64,000 nt of DNA from Clostridiaceae bacterium Marseille-Q4143 (GCA_018228645.1 CP073693.1:868001-932000); one strand, 5' to 3'; shown: positions 1-6,945, numbered from the stretch's first letter. Translations and numbers: made by a program. Notes: a model not told the origin generated them from the sequence alone.

Positions 1-792
1 TTCCAGGCGGTCCAGACGCGCTCTCTGCTTGGTCGTTCTCGCCCGGCATCCTCTGGCTGCCCATTCCAGTTCCATACGAAGAATACTCTGCCGCTTCCGT
101 TCCGTCGCCAGCTCCATCTCTTCCCGCTGCGCCTTTAATTCCAGAAATTTCGAATAGTTAGCATCATAGCTGTAAATCTTACCACGGCTGATCTCCAGAA
201 TCCGGTTTGTCACCTGATCCAGAAAATAACGGTCATGGGTAACGGTAATCACCGTTCCACGGTATCTTCTCAGATACTGCTCCAGCCACCGGATCATATC
301 CTCATCCAGATGGTTGGTTGGCTCGTCCAGAATCAGAATATCCGACGGCAAAAGCAGGGTTCTCGCCAGTGCCGCACGCTTCTTCTGCCCTCCTGACAAA
401 GTACCCATTTTAGCATCATGCTCCAGGATACCAAGGGTATTCAGCATACTTCTTGCCTCATGCTCCATGATGTCCGCATCTCCGGCATCAGTTCCACCCC
501 AGTTGCCCTTCACCGATGCAGAACCGGATACCACATAGGAAAGTACCGTCTCCTCCTCCGGGAATTCGTGCATCTGGGTCAGATATGCAAGCTTCGCACC
601 ATTCTGGCGCACCACCTGCCCCTGATCCGGCTCCTCCGTTCCCGCAATGATCCGAAGAAGTGTCGTCTTACCTGTTCCATTGATTCCGATAATACCGATC
701 TTTTCCCCTTCCTGAATTCCACAGGAAATGTCGTCGAAGATCCATTTGTCACCATATAATTTGCTGACATGCTCAATATTTAAAATGTTCAT
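1..792 (-). CDS. ABC-F family ATP-binding protein, partial (C-terminus beyond window)
   Basis: The first 264 codons are present, reading leftward from an ATG at 792; the gene runs off the window edge. A complete first ABC domain is visible: Walker A GINGTGKTT at residues 36-44, signature LSGGQKKR near 132, Walker B ILILDEPTNHLD near 152 and the H-loop VTHDRYFLDQ. The linker KAQREEMELATERKRQ and the basic stretch that follows are typical of ABC-F proteins (Uup/EttA type), which lack membrane domains and act on ribosomes. The second ABC domain would lie outside the window, so the subfamily cannot be fixed. Confidence 0.9.
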   Translation of the reverse strand, partial: MNILNIEHVSKLYGDKWIFDDISCGIQEGEKIGIIGINGTGKTTLLRIIAGTEEPDQGQVVRQNGAKLAYLTQMHEFPEEETVLSYVVSGSASVKGNWGGTDAGDADIMEHEARSMLNTLGILEHDAKMGTLSGGQKKRAALARTLLLPSDILILDEPTNHLDEDMIRWLEQYLRRYRGTVITVTHDRYFLDQVTNRILEISRGKIYSYDANYSKFLELKAQREEMELATERKRQSILRMELEWAARGCRARTTKQRARLDRLE

Positions 793-884
793 TTGTTGTA
801 ATCCTCTCTCATGTTAGAACCGCTTTTATTCTAGCATAAAGAAGAAGATTGCGCAAAACTTACTGCCCTGCGATGTGCTGCCCT

Positions 885-996
885 CTGCCGCGCCGTGGGC
901 CTCTTCGTCAACTTGCTTTCCTGCGCCGCGCCGTGGGTCTCTGCGCCAACTTGCTTTCCTGCGCCGCGCCGTGGGTCTCTGCACCAACTTGCTTTC
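885..996. repeat. GC-rich 38-bp tandem repeat, three copies
   Basis: Three head-to-tail units begin at 885, 923 and 961. Copies 2 and 3 are nearly identical and copy 1 is more diverged. Each unit runs from a gccgcgccgtggg block to an aacttgctttc block. The unit is 38 bp, not a multiple of three, and all frames stay open, which produces overlapping spurious reading frames on both strands. The last unit leads straight into the dispersed element at 983-1101. Confidence 0.85.
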
Positions 997-1101
997 AAAA
1001 GTTCCTGTCTTTTTCAAAAAACGTGGAACTCACGGCCACAAACTTGCTTTCCAGACCCATTTCACGTTCAAAAGCTTGTTGTGGCAAAGGAAAACAGGAA
1101 C
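983..1101. repeat. Dispersed repeat element, copy 1 (inverted-repeat bounded)
   Basis: This stretch is homologous to 10889-11007 with the same internal order of blocks: accaacttgctt, aaaagttcctg, tttttcaaaaa, cagacccatttcac, caaaag, agttgtgg or cttgttgtgg, and aacaggaac. The blocks GTTCCTG (1001-1007) and CAGGAAC (1095-1101) are perfect inverses, and neighbouring T-rich and A-rich tracts extend the pairing, so a single strand could fold into a long imperfect hairpin. This resembles a small non-autonomous or REP-like element. No coding capacity is credible. Confidence 0.75.
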
Positions 1102-1163
1102 TTTGCCGAGGTCAATTTGAAATAGCCCCAGGCATATCTATTAAGAATTGGAGGGAAGTTTCG

Positions 1164-1192
1164 TTGACAGCAAAGTATGGGAAATATATACT
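1164..1192 (+). promoter_or_regulatory. Sigma-A promoter for the methyltransferase gene
   Basis: TTGACA (1164-1169), a 17-nt spacer and TATACT (1187-1192) match the vegetative consensus closely. It lies about 70 nt upstream of the methyltransferase start and reads towards it. Confidence 0.8.
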
Positions 1193-1263
1193 AAAATCAA
1201 TCTCTTTCTATACTAGCATGTGAATAAGATACATCTTCAGATGTTCTTTTTGAGGAATGATTT

Positions 1264-1968
1264 ATGTACAGTGATATTTTTAGCAAACTATATGATGCAT
1301 TTGGCTGGAATTATTATCCAGAATCCTTTGCTCAACTTTTGCTTCGTTGGATCGATGAGCAAGGATTACATATCAACAATATGCTTGACCTGGGATGTGG
1401 CACCGGCATCCTTTGCAATATGATAGCTAAGCATGGAATTGAAACTATGGGAATGGATTTGTCTCATGGGATGATTGCCATGGCAAAGCAGAATTATCCT
1501 CATATCGTTTTTCAGCAGGGAAATATGATCGACTGGAAGCCTGAGATGAACTTTGATCTGGTAACCAGTACCTGTGATGCGATCAATCATATCCTGGAGC
1601 CGGAGGATGTGAAAAAGGTGATGAAGAATGTATATTCCTATCTGAACCCAGGCGGCGTTTTCCTATTTGATTTTTTGCGTCCTGGCGAGGAAGCTGACTG
1701 TGAGCCGGTTGATATGGGTGAACTTGATGGAAAGCGTCTGCAGTTTCAGATCTATCATCCGAAGGATCAGTTTGTAACCTTGCAGGCAGATTTATTTGAA
1801 GGGGATAAGTTGATTCATACTGAGAAGATTCAGGAACATCTGTATGATCCCGAATGGATCTTAAACGTATTAAAAGAAACAGGATTTCAGGATGTGCGCT
1901 GTACGGATCAGCTGTTGGAATCCGAATCAGGACATGCTGCGACTTGGTTTATTATAGCGAAGAAATAA
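1264..1968 (+). CDS. Class I SAM-dependent methyltransferase
   Basis: A 234-residue protein with the Rossmann-fold SAM-binding motif I LDLGCGTG at residues 41-48, an acidic strand-2 end (GMDLSHGMI) and the motif IV-like FDLVTSTCDAINHI segment. It resembles the ubiquinone/menaquinone-methyltransferase-like superfamily (Methyltransf_11/25). The substrate cannot be inferred. It stands alone behind a strong sigma-A promoter, with GAGG 8 nt before the ATG, and is followed after about 70 nt by an unrelated ATPase gene. Family assignment is secure; any specific function would be a guess. Confidence 0.88.
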   Translation: MYSDIFSKLYDAFGWNYYPESFAQLLLRWIDEQGLHINNMLDLGCGTGILCNMIAKHGIETMGMDLSHGMIAMAKQNYPHIVFQQGNMIDWKPEMNFDLVTSTCDAINHILEPEDVKKVMKNVYSYLNPGGVFLFDFLRPGEEADCEPVDMGELDGKRLQFQIYHPKDQFVTLQADLFEGDKLIHTEKIQEHLYDPEWILNVLKETGFQDVRCTDQLLESESGHAATWFIIAKK

Positions 1969-2037
1969 TTAGTTTTCTAAATGGCAATCCCCATCATTCT
2001 ATGGTAAGATACAAGAAAAGGTCAGGAGGGACGGCAA

Positions 2038-3714
2038 ATGAAAAATCTGAACATTCCCGTTGGCATTTCCGATTTTGAAAAAATCCGGAATGACAAGTTT
2101 TACTATGTTGATAAAACCGGATTGGTCGCAGAACTTCTGAAAACAAAGGCGGAAGTGACATTAATAACCCGTCCTCGCCGCTTTGGAAAAACTTTAGGCA
2201 TGAGTATGCTGGAAAGTTTCTTTGATATCAGAAAAGACAGCAAATCACTCTTTGATGGTCTTGAAATTACCCAGAATCAGAATCTGTGTCATGAATGGAT
2301 GAATCAGTATCCCACTGTTTTTGTTTCTTTCCGCCAAGTAGACGGGTTGAATTTCACCGGAGCATATGACATGCTCACAACCGTCATTGCAGAGTTGTAT
2401 AAAGGGCATCTGTATCTGCTGGACAGTGATAAAATCAGTCCGTATGATAAAGAAATTGCCAAAAAACTGATCTGTGCAAATGCATCACCTAAAGACACCA
2501 AGGGAAGTCTGTTATTGCTAACAAAACTGTTACAGCAGCACTATGGGAAACCTGTTATTTTACTCATTGATGAATACGATGTTCCATTGGCCAAGGCAAC
2601 CAGCCACGGATACTATAACGAAATGCTGGATGTCATGAAAGGTCTGATGCAGGCCCTGAAGGACAATCGTTCTCTTCACTTTGCAGTCATTACCGGATGC
2701 CTGAAAATTGCAAAAGAAAGCATTTTCACAGGAACCAATAACTTTGTTTCCGATACTATTACCGATTCACGACTGAATGAATATTTTGGATTCGTGCAGG
2801 AAGAAGTCTCTCAGATACTTCAGGAGGCCGATATTACCGATCGTTCAGACAGCATCAAAGAATGGTACGATGGATATCATTTTGGAGATTTCGATGTGTA
2901 CTGTCCATGGGATGTGATGAATTATCTTCTGGAATTACAGCACAACCCGGATGCCGCTCCGGTCAGCTACTGGAGAAATACCAGCGACAATGCAATCATC
3001 CGTTCTTTCATTGATTATGCAGGCAGCAATATCACCCAGAAATTAGAGACACTGCTCTCCGGCAGATCCATTCTCCAGCGAATTGATGAAAATCTTACTT
3101 ACGATTATCTTCATTCTTCCGAAGACAATCTGTGGAGCATGTTATATCTGACTGGATATTTAACAAAAGCAAGGGAAACGGAATCTGGCAGCAATCCATC
3201 TGATCGTATAGTTGCTCTCGCAATTCCAAATGCAGAGATAAAAGAAATTTTTGAGACGACCATTATCAAATGGTTTGACGACAGCGCAAAGACCTGGAAC
3301 AGAAGCAGCCTATTTACTGCTGTCTGGAATGGAGACAGCGAAGGCATTACCCGAGAAATGAACGGCCTTCTTCGTCGGACCATCAGCTATCACGATTACA
3401 GAGAAGATTTCTACCATGCTTTTCTCGCAGGCATCTTCACTGGTGCCGGATATATGGTGGATTCCAACAAAGAACACGGCGAAGGCCGCAGCGACGTCGT
3501 CGTTTACGATTCCATTAATGGTCGTGTGGCCATCTTCGAAGCCAAATACACAAAAACTCTGGCTAATCTGGAACACGACTGTGACATCGCTTTACAACAG
3601 ATCGATGACCGCATGTATGCAAATGAATATGAAGATGATTACGATGAAATCCTCTGTTACGGAATCTCCTTTTTCAAGAAACGGTGTATGATAAAAAAGA
3701 AAAATGGTGATTAA
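2038..3714 (+). CDS. AAA-ATPase-like / PD-(D/E)XK nuclease-like protein (DUF1703 type)
   Basis: A 558-residue protein of a family greatly expanded in gut Firmicutes and Bacteroidetes. The N-terminus GISDFEKIRNDKFYYVDKT leads into an atypical Walker A RPRRFGKT at residues 45-52. Walker B is VILLIDEYDVPL near residue 175. The C-terminal domain carries GRSDVVVYD followed by IFEAKYTK, the D...ExK pattern of PD-(D/E)XK nucleases. The cellular role of the family is not established; a defence or mobile-element link has been suggested because of its patchy distribution, and that is inference. The start has GGAGGG 7 nt upstream. A strong terminator follows at once, so it is probably monocistronic. Confidence 0.85.
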   Translation: MKNLNIPVGISDFEKIRNDKFYYVDKTGLVAELLKTKAEVTLITRPRRFGKTLGMSMLESFFDIRKDSKSLFDGLEITQNQNLCHEWMNQYPTVFVSFRQVDGLNFTGAYDMLTTVIAELYKGHLYLLDSDKISPYDKEIAKKLICANASPKDTKGSLLLLTKLLQQHYGKPVILLIDEYDVPLAKATSHGYYNEMLDVMKGLMQALKDNRSLHFAVITGCLKIAKESIFTGTNNFVSDTITDSRLNEYFGFVQEEVSQILQEADITDRSDSIKEWYDGYHFGDFDVYCPWDVMNYLLELQHNPDAAPVSYWRNTSDNAIIRSFIDYAGSNITQKLETLLSGRSILQRIDENLTYDYLHSSEDNLWSMLYLTGYLTKARETESGSNPSDRIVALAIPNAEIKEIFETTIIKWFDDSAKTWNRSSLFTAVWNGDSEGITREMNGLLRRTISYHDYREDFYHAFLAGIFTGAGYMVDSNKEHGEGRSDVVVYDSINGRVAIFEAKYTKTLANLEHDCDIALQQIDDRMYANEYEDDYDEILCYGISFFKKRCMIKKKNGD

Positions 3715-3721
3715 GCACAAG

Positions 3722-3757
3722 TCCCTCGGAACGAATGTTCCGAGGGATCTTTTTATT
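3722..3757 (+). terminator. Rho-independent terminator
   Basis: A perfect 11-bp stem (tccctcggaac / gttccgaggga) with a GAAT loop is followed by a T-rich tract. It sits just after the AAA-ATPase gene. Confidence 0.92.
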
Positions 3758-3810
3758 ATTTTTTATTGTCCTCTTGACAGGTATCACACCATTCCGGGGG
3801 CTTCACATTT

Positions 3811-4155
3811 TTACACCATTTCTTTTGTAAAAGCTTTCAATTTTTCTTCCAGTTCTCTGATCCTGTCATCTTTGAATTCCAATTCTTTTCTCTGAGATTC
3901 GATTTCAACATCCTTGGAAGACAGTGCTCTCTTCTGAGAATCAATCTCCTCCTGCATCTCATCAATCATCAACTGCACTGTATTCTGATCCAGTTCTTTT
4001 AATTCCTTCGAGAACATTTCCATCACCTTCTCCACGTTCAAACAAAGATTATAGACTTCGTCATAGATCACCTTGAACTCCGGATAATCCGTAATCAGCC
4101 GGACAATATCTTCCGGTTCGTCACTGCTCAAAAACGTAAGCCATGGTCCTGCCAG
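3811..4155 (-). pseudogene. C-terminal remnant of an Rpn/PD-(D/E)XK-family transposase-like protein
   Basis: The readable peptide runs from PWLTFLSSDEPEDIV through YDEVYNLCLNVEKVM and MFSKELKELDQNTVQLMIDE to a charged coiled coil. This is the usual C-terminus of Rpn-type (PDDEXK nuclease family transposase) proteins of Lachnospiraceae. The nuclease domain is missing: an in-frame stop lies just upstream of 4155 and no ATG start with a ribosome site is present. A paralogous remnant is at 5880-6215, on the other side of the DUF4186/ADP-ribosylglycohydrolase genes. A short TTG-initiated coiled-coil protein from 4131 is formally possible but unlikely. Confidence 0.7.
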
Positions 4156-4158
4156 TCA

Positions 4159-4426
4159 ATTTCTATTCTTCTGGGCAGATGAAAACAGAAACTTATATTC
4201 TACCCATTGAATCAGATTTGAGAAGTGAAAATTCCTCAGCAAAACACATTTAAAGTGCTTGTTTGGGCGTATGAAAAAATTACAATAACCTCTACCCGGG
4301 AAAATACGGATCCTCGGGCAGGCAGAAAGCAAAACCAGCTATATGTCCAAACGACTTTTATATATAGCAATTATAATGATTTTTCAGGATTTCTGATATC
4401 AGCTTTGGGCATTAAACATGATGAAT
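4159..4426. other. Non-coding interval, no recognised feature
   Basis: AT-rich sequence between the nuclease remnant and the end of the ADP-ribosylglycohydrolase gene. A plus-strand frame covers it but has no family resemblance, no ribosome site, and runs on into the antisense of the neighbouring gene. No promoter, terminator or repeat was recognised. Confidence 0.5.
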
Positions 4427-4429
4427 ACA

Positions 4430-5380
4430 TCATATGCCCTGCAGTACTTCCTCAATCCACTCCCTCCGCTGAAGTACCTGTAGCCACTCTTTCGGAATTC
4501 CCTCCTCTTTATAATACAGTCCGGCTAATCCACCAGCGACTGCACCAACGGTATCTGTATCCTCTCCAAGGTTCACAGCCATCAGCACTGTTTCTTTATA
4601 AGAATGGGAATGAAGCAGACACCATATAGCTGCTTCCAATGTATTCACTACATAGCCGCTGCTTTTGATTCCTTCTTTTGGAGTTTCTTTAAATTCTGAA
4701 AGATCAGACAATCGTTTGTAATTTTCCAGCTCTCGATAATTAGACAGATCCTGCCGATAATATTGATAGGCTCGCTCCATTCCTTTCTGTAATCGTTTTT
4801 CCAGTGATCCTTCTTCTTCAAGAATTGCCTTTACCAGGAAATAGTAAATTCCACATGCCATCTGACTTCTTACATGCGCATGGGTGAGTGCCGATACTGC
4901 ATGAATCATATAAATACTCTCATTTTCTGAAGTACAAACTTTTTTCTGCCGCTCGAACAAATACAGGCAGACTGGAAGAATACGCATAAGAGAACCATTT
5001 CCATTATCCCACTCTGCTTTTCCGCCCGATTCTAATGGTGCTATTCCTTTTGCATAATTCATAAGGGCTCTTGACGTTGCTGTTCCTATATCAAACACCT
5101 CGCCAAATGGTGTATATTCTCCATACATGCACCACCTGCTGAATCGTTCCATCATATCGGTATAATCGATGGTTCCAACCGTTCTGATACTATCCAGTTC
5201 TGCCAATGCCATACTGCTGTCATCAGACCATGTGCCCCTTGGCTGATGATGGGTTCCATATTCCCGCATTCCTGTTACCGGATTTTTCATCAGCTCCGTT
5301 CTTGACATAAATTCCACGGGTACACCCAGGGCATCCCCAACAATCAATCCTAACATTCCATCTTTCCAAATATTGCTCAT
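4430..5380 (-). CDS. ADP-ribosylglycohydrolase family protein
   Basis: A 316-residue protein of the DraG/ARH family, which hydrolyses ADP-ribose from modified proteins or small molecules using a binuclear Mg or Mn site. Visible motifs are GLIVGDALGVPVEF at 11-24, GTWSDDSSM at 49-57 (the usual GTWSDDTS metal-ligand motif with Ser for Thr) and GEDTDTVGAVAGGLAG from 272. Length is normal and the metal ligands appear intact, so it is probably active. It follows the DUF4186 gene after about 18 nt on the same strand, so the two are very likely co-transcribed from the promoter at 5807-5835. The substrate is unknown. Confidence 0.9.
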   Translation of the reverse strand: MSNIWKDGMLGLIVGDALGVPVEFMSRTELMKNPVTGMREYGTHHQPRGTWSDDSSMALAELDSIRTVGTIDYTDMMERFSRWCMYGEYTPFGEVFDIGTATSRALMNYAKGIAPLESGGKAEWDNGNGSLMRILPVCLYLFERQKKVCTSENESIYMIHAVSALTHAHVRSQMACGIYYFLVKAILEEEGSLEKRLQKGMERAYQYYRQDLSNYRELENYKRLSDLSEFKETPKEGIKSSGYVVNTLEAAIWCLLHSHSYKETVLMAVNLGEDTDTVGAVAGGLAGLYYKEEGIPKEWLQVLQRREWIEEVLQGI

Positions 5381-5398
5381 TCGTCATCCTCTTTCCAT

Positions 5399-5776
5399 CT
5401 AAACATTCCTCTGTTGTTCTATTTCTTTCTGAATCCAGGTCATGATCACCTCAACCAGATACTCCTGCTGAATCTGACTCAATTCCCTGCCCGACTGTAT
5501 TTTATGCCATTTTCTGATACATTCCCTGCAACAGGTTGCAGTCGCATGCTGCGCAATAAAAACCGGATGCCCTTTCATCGGCGTCTGTTTTCCATCATTG
5601 GGAATGTATGCAGGTGCCTCTCTTTTTTCTATAAAATCCCTGGCGTGATCCCTGATCGTATCCATGCCTTTTTCGTTGATGTAATCAATATCCCGCTGTT
5701 TTAGATGAAAACTGCTTCGAAACTTTGAATGTTCCAGATGATCAAATAATTGCGTAAACCATTCCTCTTTTGTCAC
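5399..5776 (-). CDS. DUF4186 domain-containing protein
   Basis: A 125-residue soluble protein matching DUF4186, recognisable by FRSSFHLKQRDIDYINEKG near the start and the conserved HPVFIAQHATATCCRECI block, in which His and paired Cys residues suggest a metal site. No function is established for the family. It is the first gene of a two-gene operon with the ADP-ribosylglycohydrolase, and a GGAGGAG ribosome site lies 5 to 10 nt before the ATG. The upstream region carries a sigma-A promoter embedded in repeated half-sites, so the pair may be controlled by a dedicated regulator not encoded nearby. Confidence 0.82.
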   Translation of the reverse strand: MTKEEWFTQLFDHLEHSKFRSSFHLKQRDIDYINEKGMDTIRDHARDFIEKREAPAYIPNDGKQTPMKGHPVFIAQHATATCCRECIRKWHKIQSGRELSQIQQEYLVEVIMTWIQKEIEQQRNV

Positions 5777-5805
5777 TTTATCGCTTCTCCTCCATTATCT
5801 GCATA

Positions 5806-5831
5806 TAAAATAGCAAACTATATGCCGATAA
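5806..5831 (+). promoter_or_regulatory. Candidate orphan sigma28-type promoter
   Basis: TAAA (5806-5809), 14 nt and GCCGATAA (5824-5831) fit the Firmicute sigma-D/sigma28 consensus. It points rightward, towards no plus-strand gene, only across the nuclease remnant. It may be fortuitous because it overlaps the half-site cluster. Confidence 0.3.
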
Positions 5832-5835
5832 TCAA
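5807..5835 (-). promoter_or_regulatory. Sigma-A promoter of the DUF4186/ADP-ribosylglycohydrolase operon
   Basis: Reading leftward, TTGATT (5835-5830), a 17-nt spacer and TATTTT (5812-5807) lie about 30 nt upstream of the DUF4186 start. The spacer and flanks carry repeated half-sites. Confidence 0.65.
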
Positions 5836-5879
5836 CGAGTATCTGCATATAAATCACCAAATAATATGCAAATACTGGC

Positions 5880-6215
5880 TCATATCTTCTGCTGATCTTC
5901 CCGCTCTCTGATCCTGTCGTTTAACAACATGATTTCTTTTTCCTTAGCGGCAATTTCTCTTTTCTGTGCTTCTATCTCTGCATTCCTGGATGCAATCTTC
6001 ATATCCAATGATTTTATTTTTGCATCGTTTGATGCAATTTGCATATCCAGTAATTCTATTTCCGCATCCTTAGCTACAATCTTCATATCCAGCAATTCTA
6101 TTTCCGCCCGCATCTCATCAATCATTAACTGTACGGTGTTTCTATCCAGCTCTCTTAATTCTTCTGAGAATATTCCCATCACATTCCTCCACGTTCAGAC
6201 AAAAATTATAGTTTT
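5880..6215 (-). pseudogene. Frameshifted C-terminal remnant of an Rpn/PD-(D/E)XK transposase-like protein
   Basis: The sequence encodes NYNFCLNVEE, then after a 1-nt insertion relative to the copy at 3811-4155 continues as GIFSEELRELDRNTVQLMIDE, followed by a coiled coil built from repeated DMKIASxxAEIE-like heptads. The shared ELDxNTVQLMIDEM block proves common origin. The frame shift at about 6183-6190 and the absence of the nuclease domain make it a pseudogene. The short frame starting GTG at 6182 could in principle yield a 100-residue coiled-coil peptide. Confidence 0.65.
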
Positions 6216-6345
6216 CTAATGTTTAGTTTTTCGAATCAATTATAGTATTTTATATATATACTAAAAGTATCATATTATATGTAAAAATACAATCTTAATC
6301 TTAAAACATTCAAAACACGCATAAAAATCATACTCTAACATATAC

Positions 6346-6374
6346 TTGATTTAGCTATTTCCCTGTGCTATACT
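6346..6374 (+). promoter_or_regulatory. Sigma-A promoter of the antitoxin-like RNA
   Basis: TTGATT (6346-6351), a 17-nt spacer and TATACT (6369-6374). It points at a transcript of about 75 nt that ends at the terminator at 6419-6452. Confidence 0.8.
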
Positions 6375-6380
6375 GGGTGT

Positions 6381-6455
6381 AGCTGAGAAAAGAAATGATG
6401 TCCAAACAGCATCAAACGAAAACCCCCGGAATGGCAGTTCCGGGGGTTTTCTTCA
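6381..6455 (+). ncRNA. Candidate antisense antitoxin RNA of a type I toxin-antitoxin locus
   Basis: Predicted from a sigma-A promoter and a strong terminator that bracket about 75 nt with no reading frame. Its 5' half (6385-6412) holds two 12-nt blocks, gagaaaagaaat and tccaaacagcat. Both recur in the same order on the same strand at 6558-6588, the complement of the toxin start region. The RNA can therefore pair in trans with the toxin mRNA across its start codon and codons 4-8, and also overlaps it at the shared bidirectional terminator. This is the convergent layout of the Fst/par family of plasmid and chromosomal type I systems. Boundaries are inferred. Confidence 0.65.
6419..6452. terminator. 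Bidirectional terminator shared by the toxin and antitoxin transcripts
   Basis: A 13-bp stem, aaaacccccggaa paired with ttccgggggtttt, has a TGGCAG loop and gives U-rich ends on both strands. Confidence 0.9.
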
Positions 6456-6485
6456 CTTTGTTATACAGTTGTGCATCTGTTTAGG

Positions 6486-6581
6486 CTAATTGTCGCTGTT
6501 GTCTCTGTCTAGCCATTTGCAAATGTAGTAGCTAGTCACACCTGCTGCGACAGAAACGAGAAAAGAAATAATTTGTTCCAA
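6486..6581 (-). CDS. Small hydrophobic peptide, candidate type I toxin (Fst/par-like)
   Basis: A 31-residue reading frame starts at a TTG at 6581, 8 nt after an AAAGGGGG ribosome site. The peptide begins MEQIISFLVSVAAG, continues as one hydrophobic segment and ends YYICKWLDRDNSDN, so it has a single predicted membrane helix and a short charged tail rich in Asp. This is the shape of Fst-type and related membrane toxins. It has its own extended -10 promoter (TGTTATAAT, 6629-6637 region) and ends at the bidirectional terminator. An antisense-type RNA carries complements of its start region. No strict sequence identity to a named toxin is claimed. Confidence 0.6.
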   Translation of the reverse strand: MEQIISFLVSVAAGVTSYYICKWLDRDNSDN

Positions 6582-6628
6582 ACAGCATTCCCCCTTTCCG
6601 TTGCCAGATTGGGAGCGACAACAAAAGT

Positions 6629-6637
6629 ATTATAACA
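6629..6637 (-). promoter_or_regulatory. Extended -10 promoter of the toxin-like gene
   Basis: On the minus strand TGTTATAAT provides an extended -10 (TG-n-TATAAT, core 6634-6629), about 48 nt upstream of the TTG start. The -35 region is weak, which fits an extended -10. Confidence 0.55.
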
Positions 6638-6745
6638 TATACATTATTTTTGCGAAACAATTTTGTTGTATTTTGCATTGCTTTATGTATGTTTATCATT
6701 GATTGTGACACTGCAATACATAAAAAATTGCGCTCTAACATATAC

Positions 6746-6774
6746 TGAATTTAGCTATCCCTTTATGCTATACT
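6746..6774 (+). promoter_or_regulatory. Promoter of the second (degenerate) antitoxin-like RNA
   Basis: TGAATT, a 17-nt spacer and TATACT. It is the duplicate of the 6346 promoter with a weaker -35. Confidence 0.5.
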
Positions 6775-6780
6775 GGATCT

Positions 6781-6852
6781 AACTGAAAAATGAAGTGATG
6801 TTCAAGTAACATCAAACGAAAACCCCCGGAATGGCGCTTCCGGGGGTTTTCT
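6781..6852 (+). ncRNA. Second antitoxin-like RNA, diverged
   Basis: This is the copy of the 6381-6455 transcript with the same terminator stem (6819-6850). The pairing blocks have drifted: tccaaacagcat became ttcaagtaacat. It may still be transcribed, but it matches the intact toxin less well, so cross-protection is doubtful. Confidence 0.45.
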
Positions 6853-6885
6853 TCACTTTGTTATACAGTTGTGCATCTGTCTAGG

Positions 6886-6945
6886 CTAATCGTCGCTGTT
6901 GTCTCTATCTAGCCATTTGCAAATGTAGCAGCTGGCTACACCTCC
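6886..6945 (-). pseudogene. Truncated copy of the toxin-like peptide gene
   Basis: Nineteen codons plus stop match the C-terminus of the peptide at 6486-6581 (YICKWLDRDNSD conserved). The start, ribosome site and promoter are absent because the sequence abuts the 3' end of rtcB. Confidence 0.75.

Larger units (their letters stand above)
5796..5874. promoter_or_regulatory. Cluster of TATCTGCATATA-type half-sites (possible operator)
   Basis: TATCTGCATATA occurs at 5796-5807 and 5840-5851 in direct orientation. Near-inverse copies TATATGCCGATA (5819-5830) and AATATGCAAATA (5863-5874) lie between and after them. The set overlaps the -10 and the spacer of the operon promoter, as expected for a repressor or activator site. 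The cognate factor is unknown. Confidence 0.45.
6340..6739. repeat. 400-bp tandem duplication, unit 1 (intact type I TA-like unit)
   Basis: Corresponding elements recur exactly 400 bp apart: promoter -35 (6346/6746), terminator stem (6419/6819) and toxin stop codon (6486/6886). Unit 1 contains the complete antitoxin-like RNA, the toxin-like reading frame and its promoter. Confidence 0.85.

Noticed and set aside
885..996. Possible CRISPR-like array
   Set aside because: Repeats are directly adjacent without unique spacers, and no cas genes are present.
826..1223. Several overlapping frames in the GC-rich repeat (both strands), up to 124 codons
   Set aside because: They arise from a 38-bp repeat that is open in all frames; no ribosome site, and the products are only repeat peptides (AAPWVSAPTCF, APRRGSLRQLAF).
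4225..4629. Plus-strand 134-codon frame
   Set aside because: No ribosome site, no family resemblance, and it runs antisense into the ADP-ribosylglycohydrolase gene.
6532..6741. Minus-strand 69-codon frame across the toxin promoter
   Set aside because: It overlaps the promoter and start of the 31-residue peptide in another frame; composition is not protein-like and the ribosome site fits the shorter TTG frame better.
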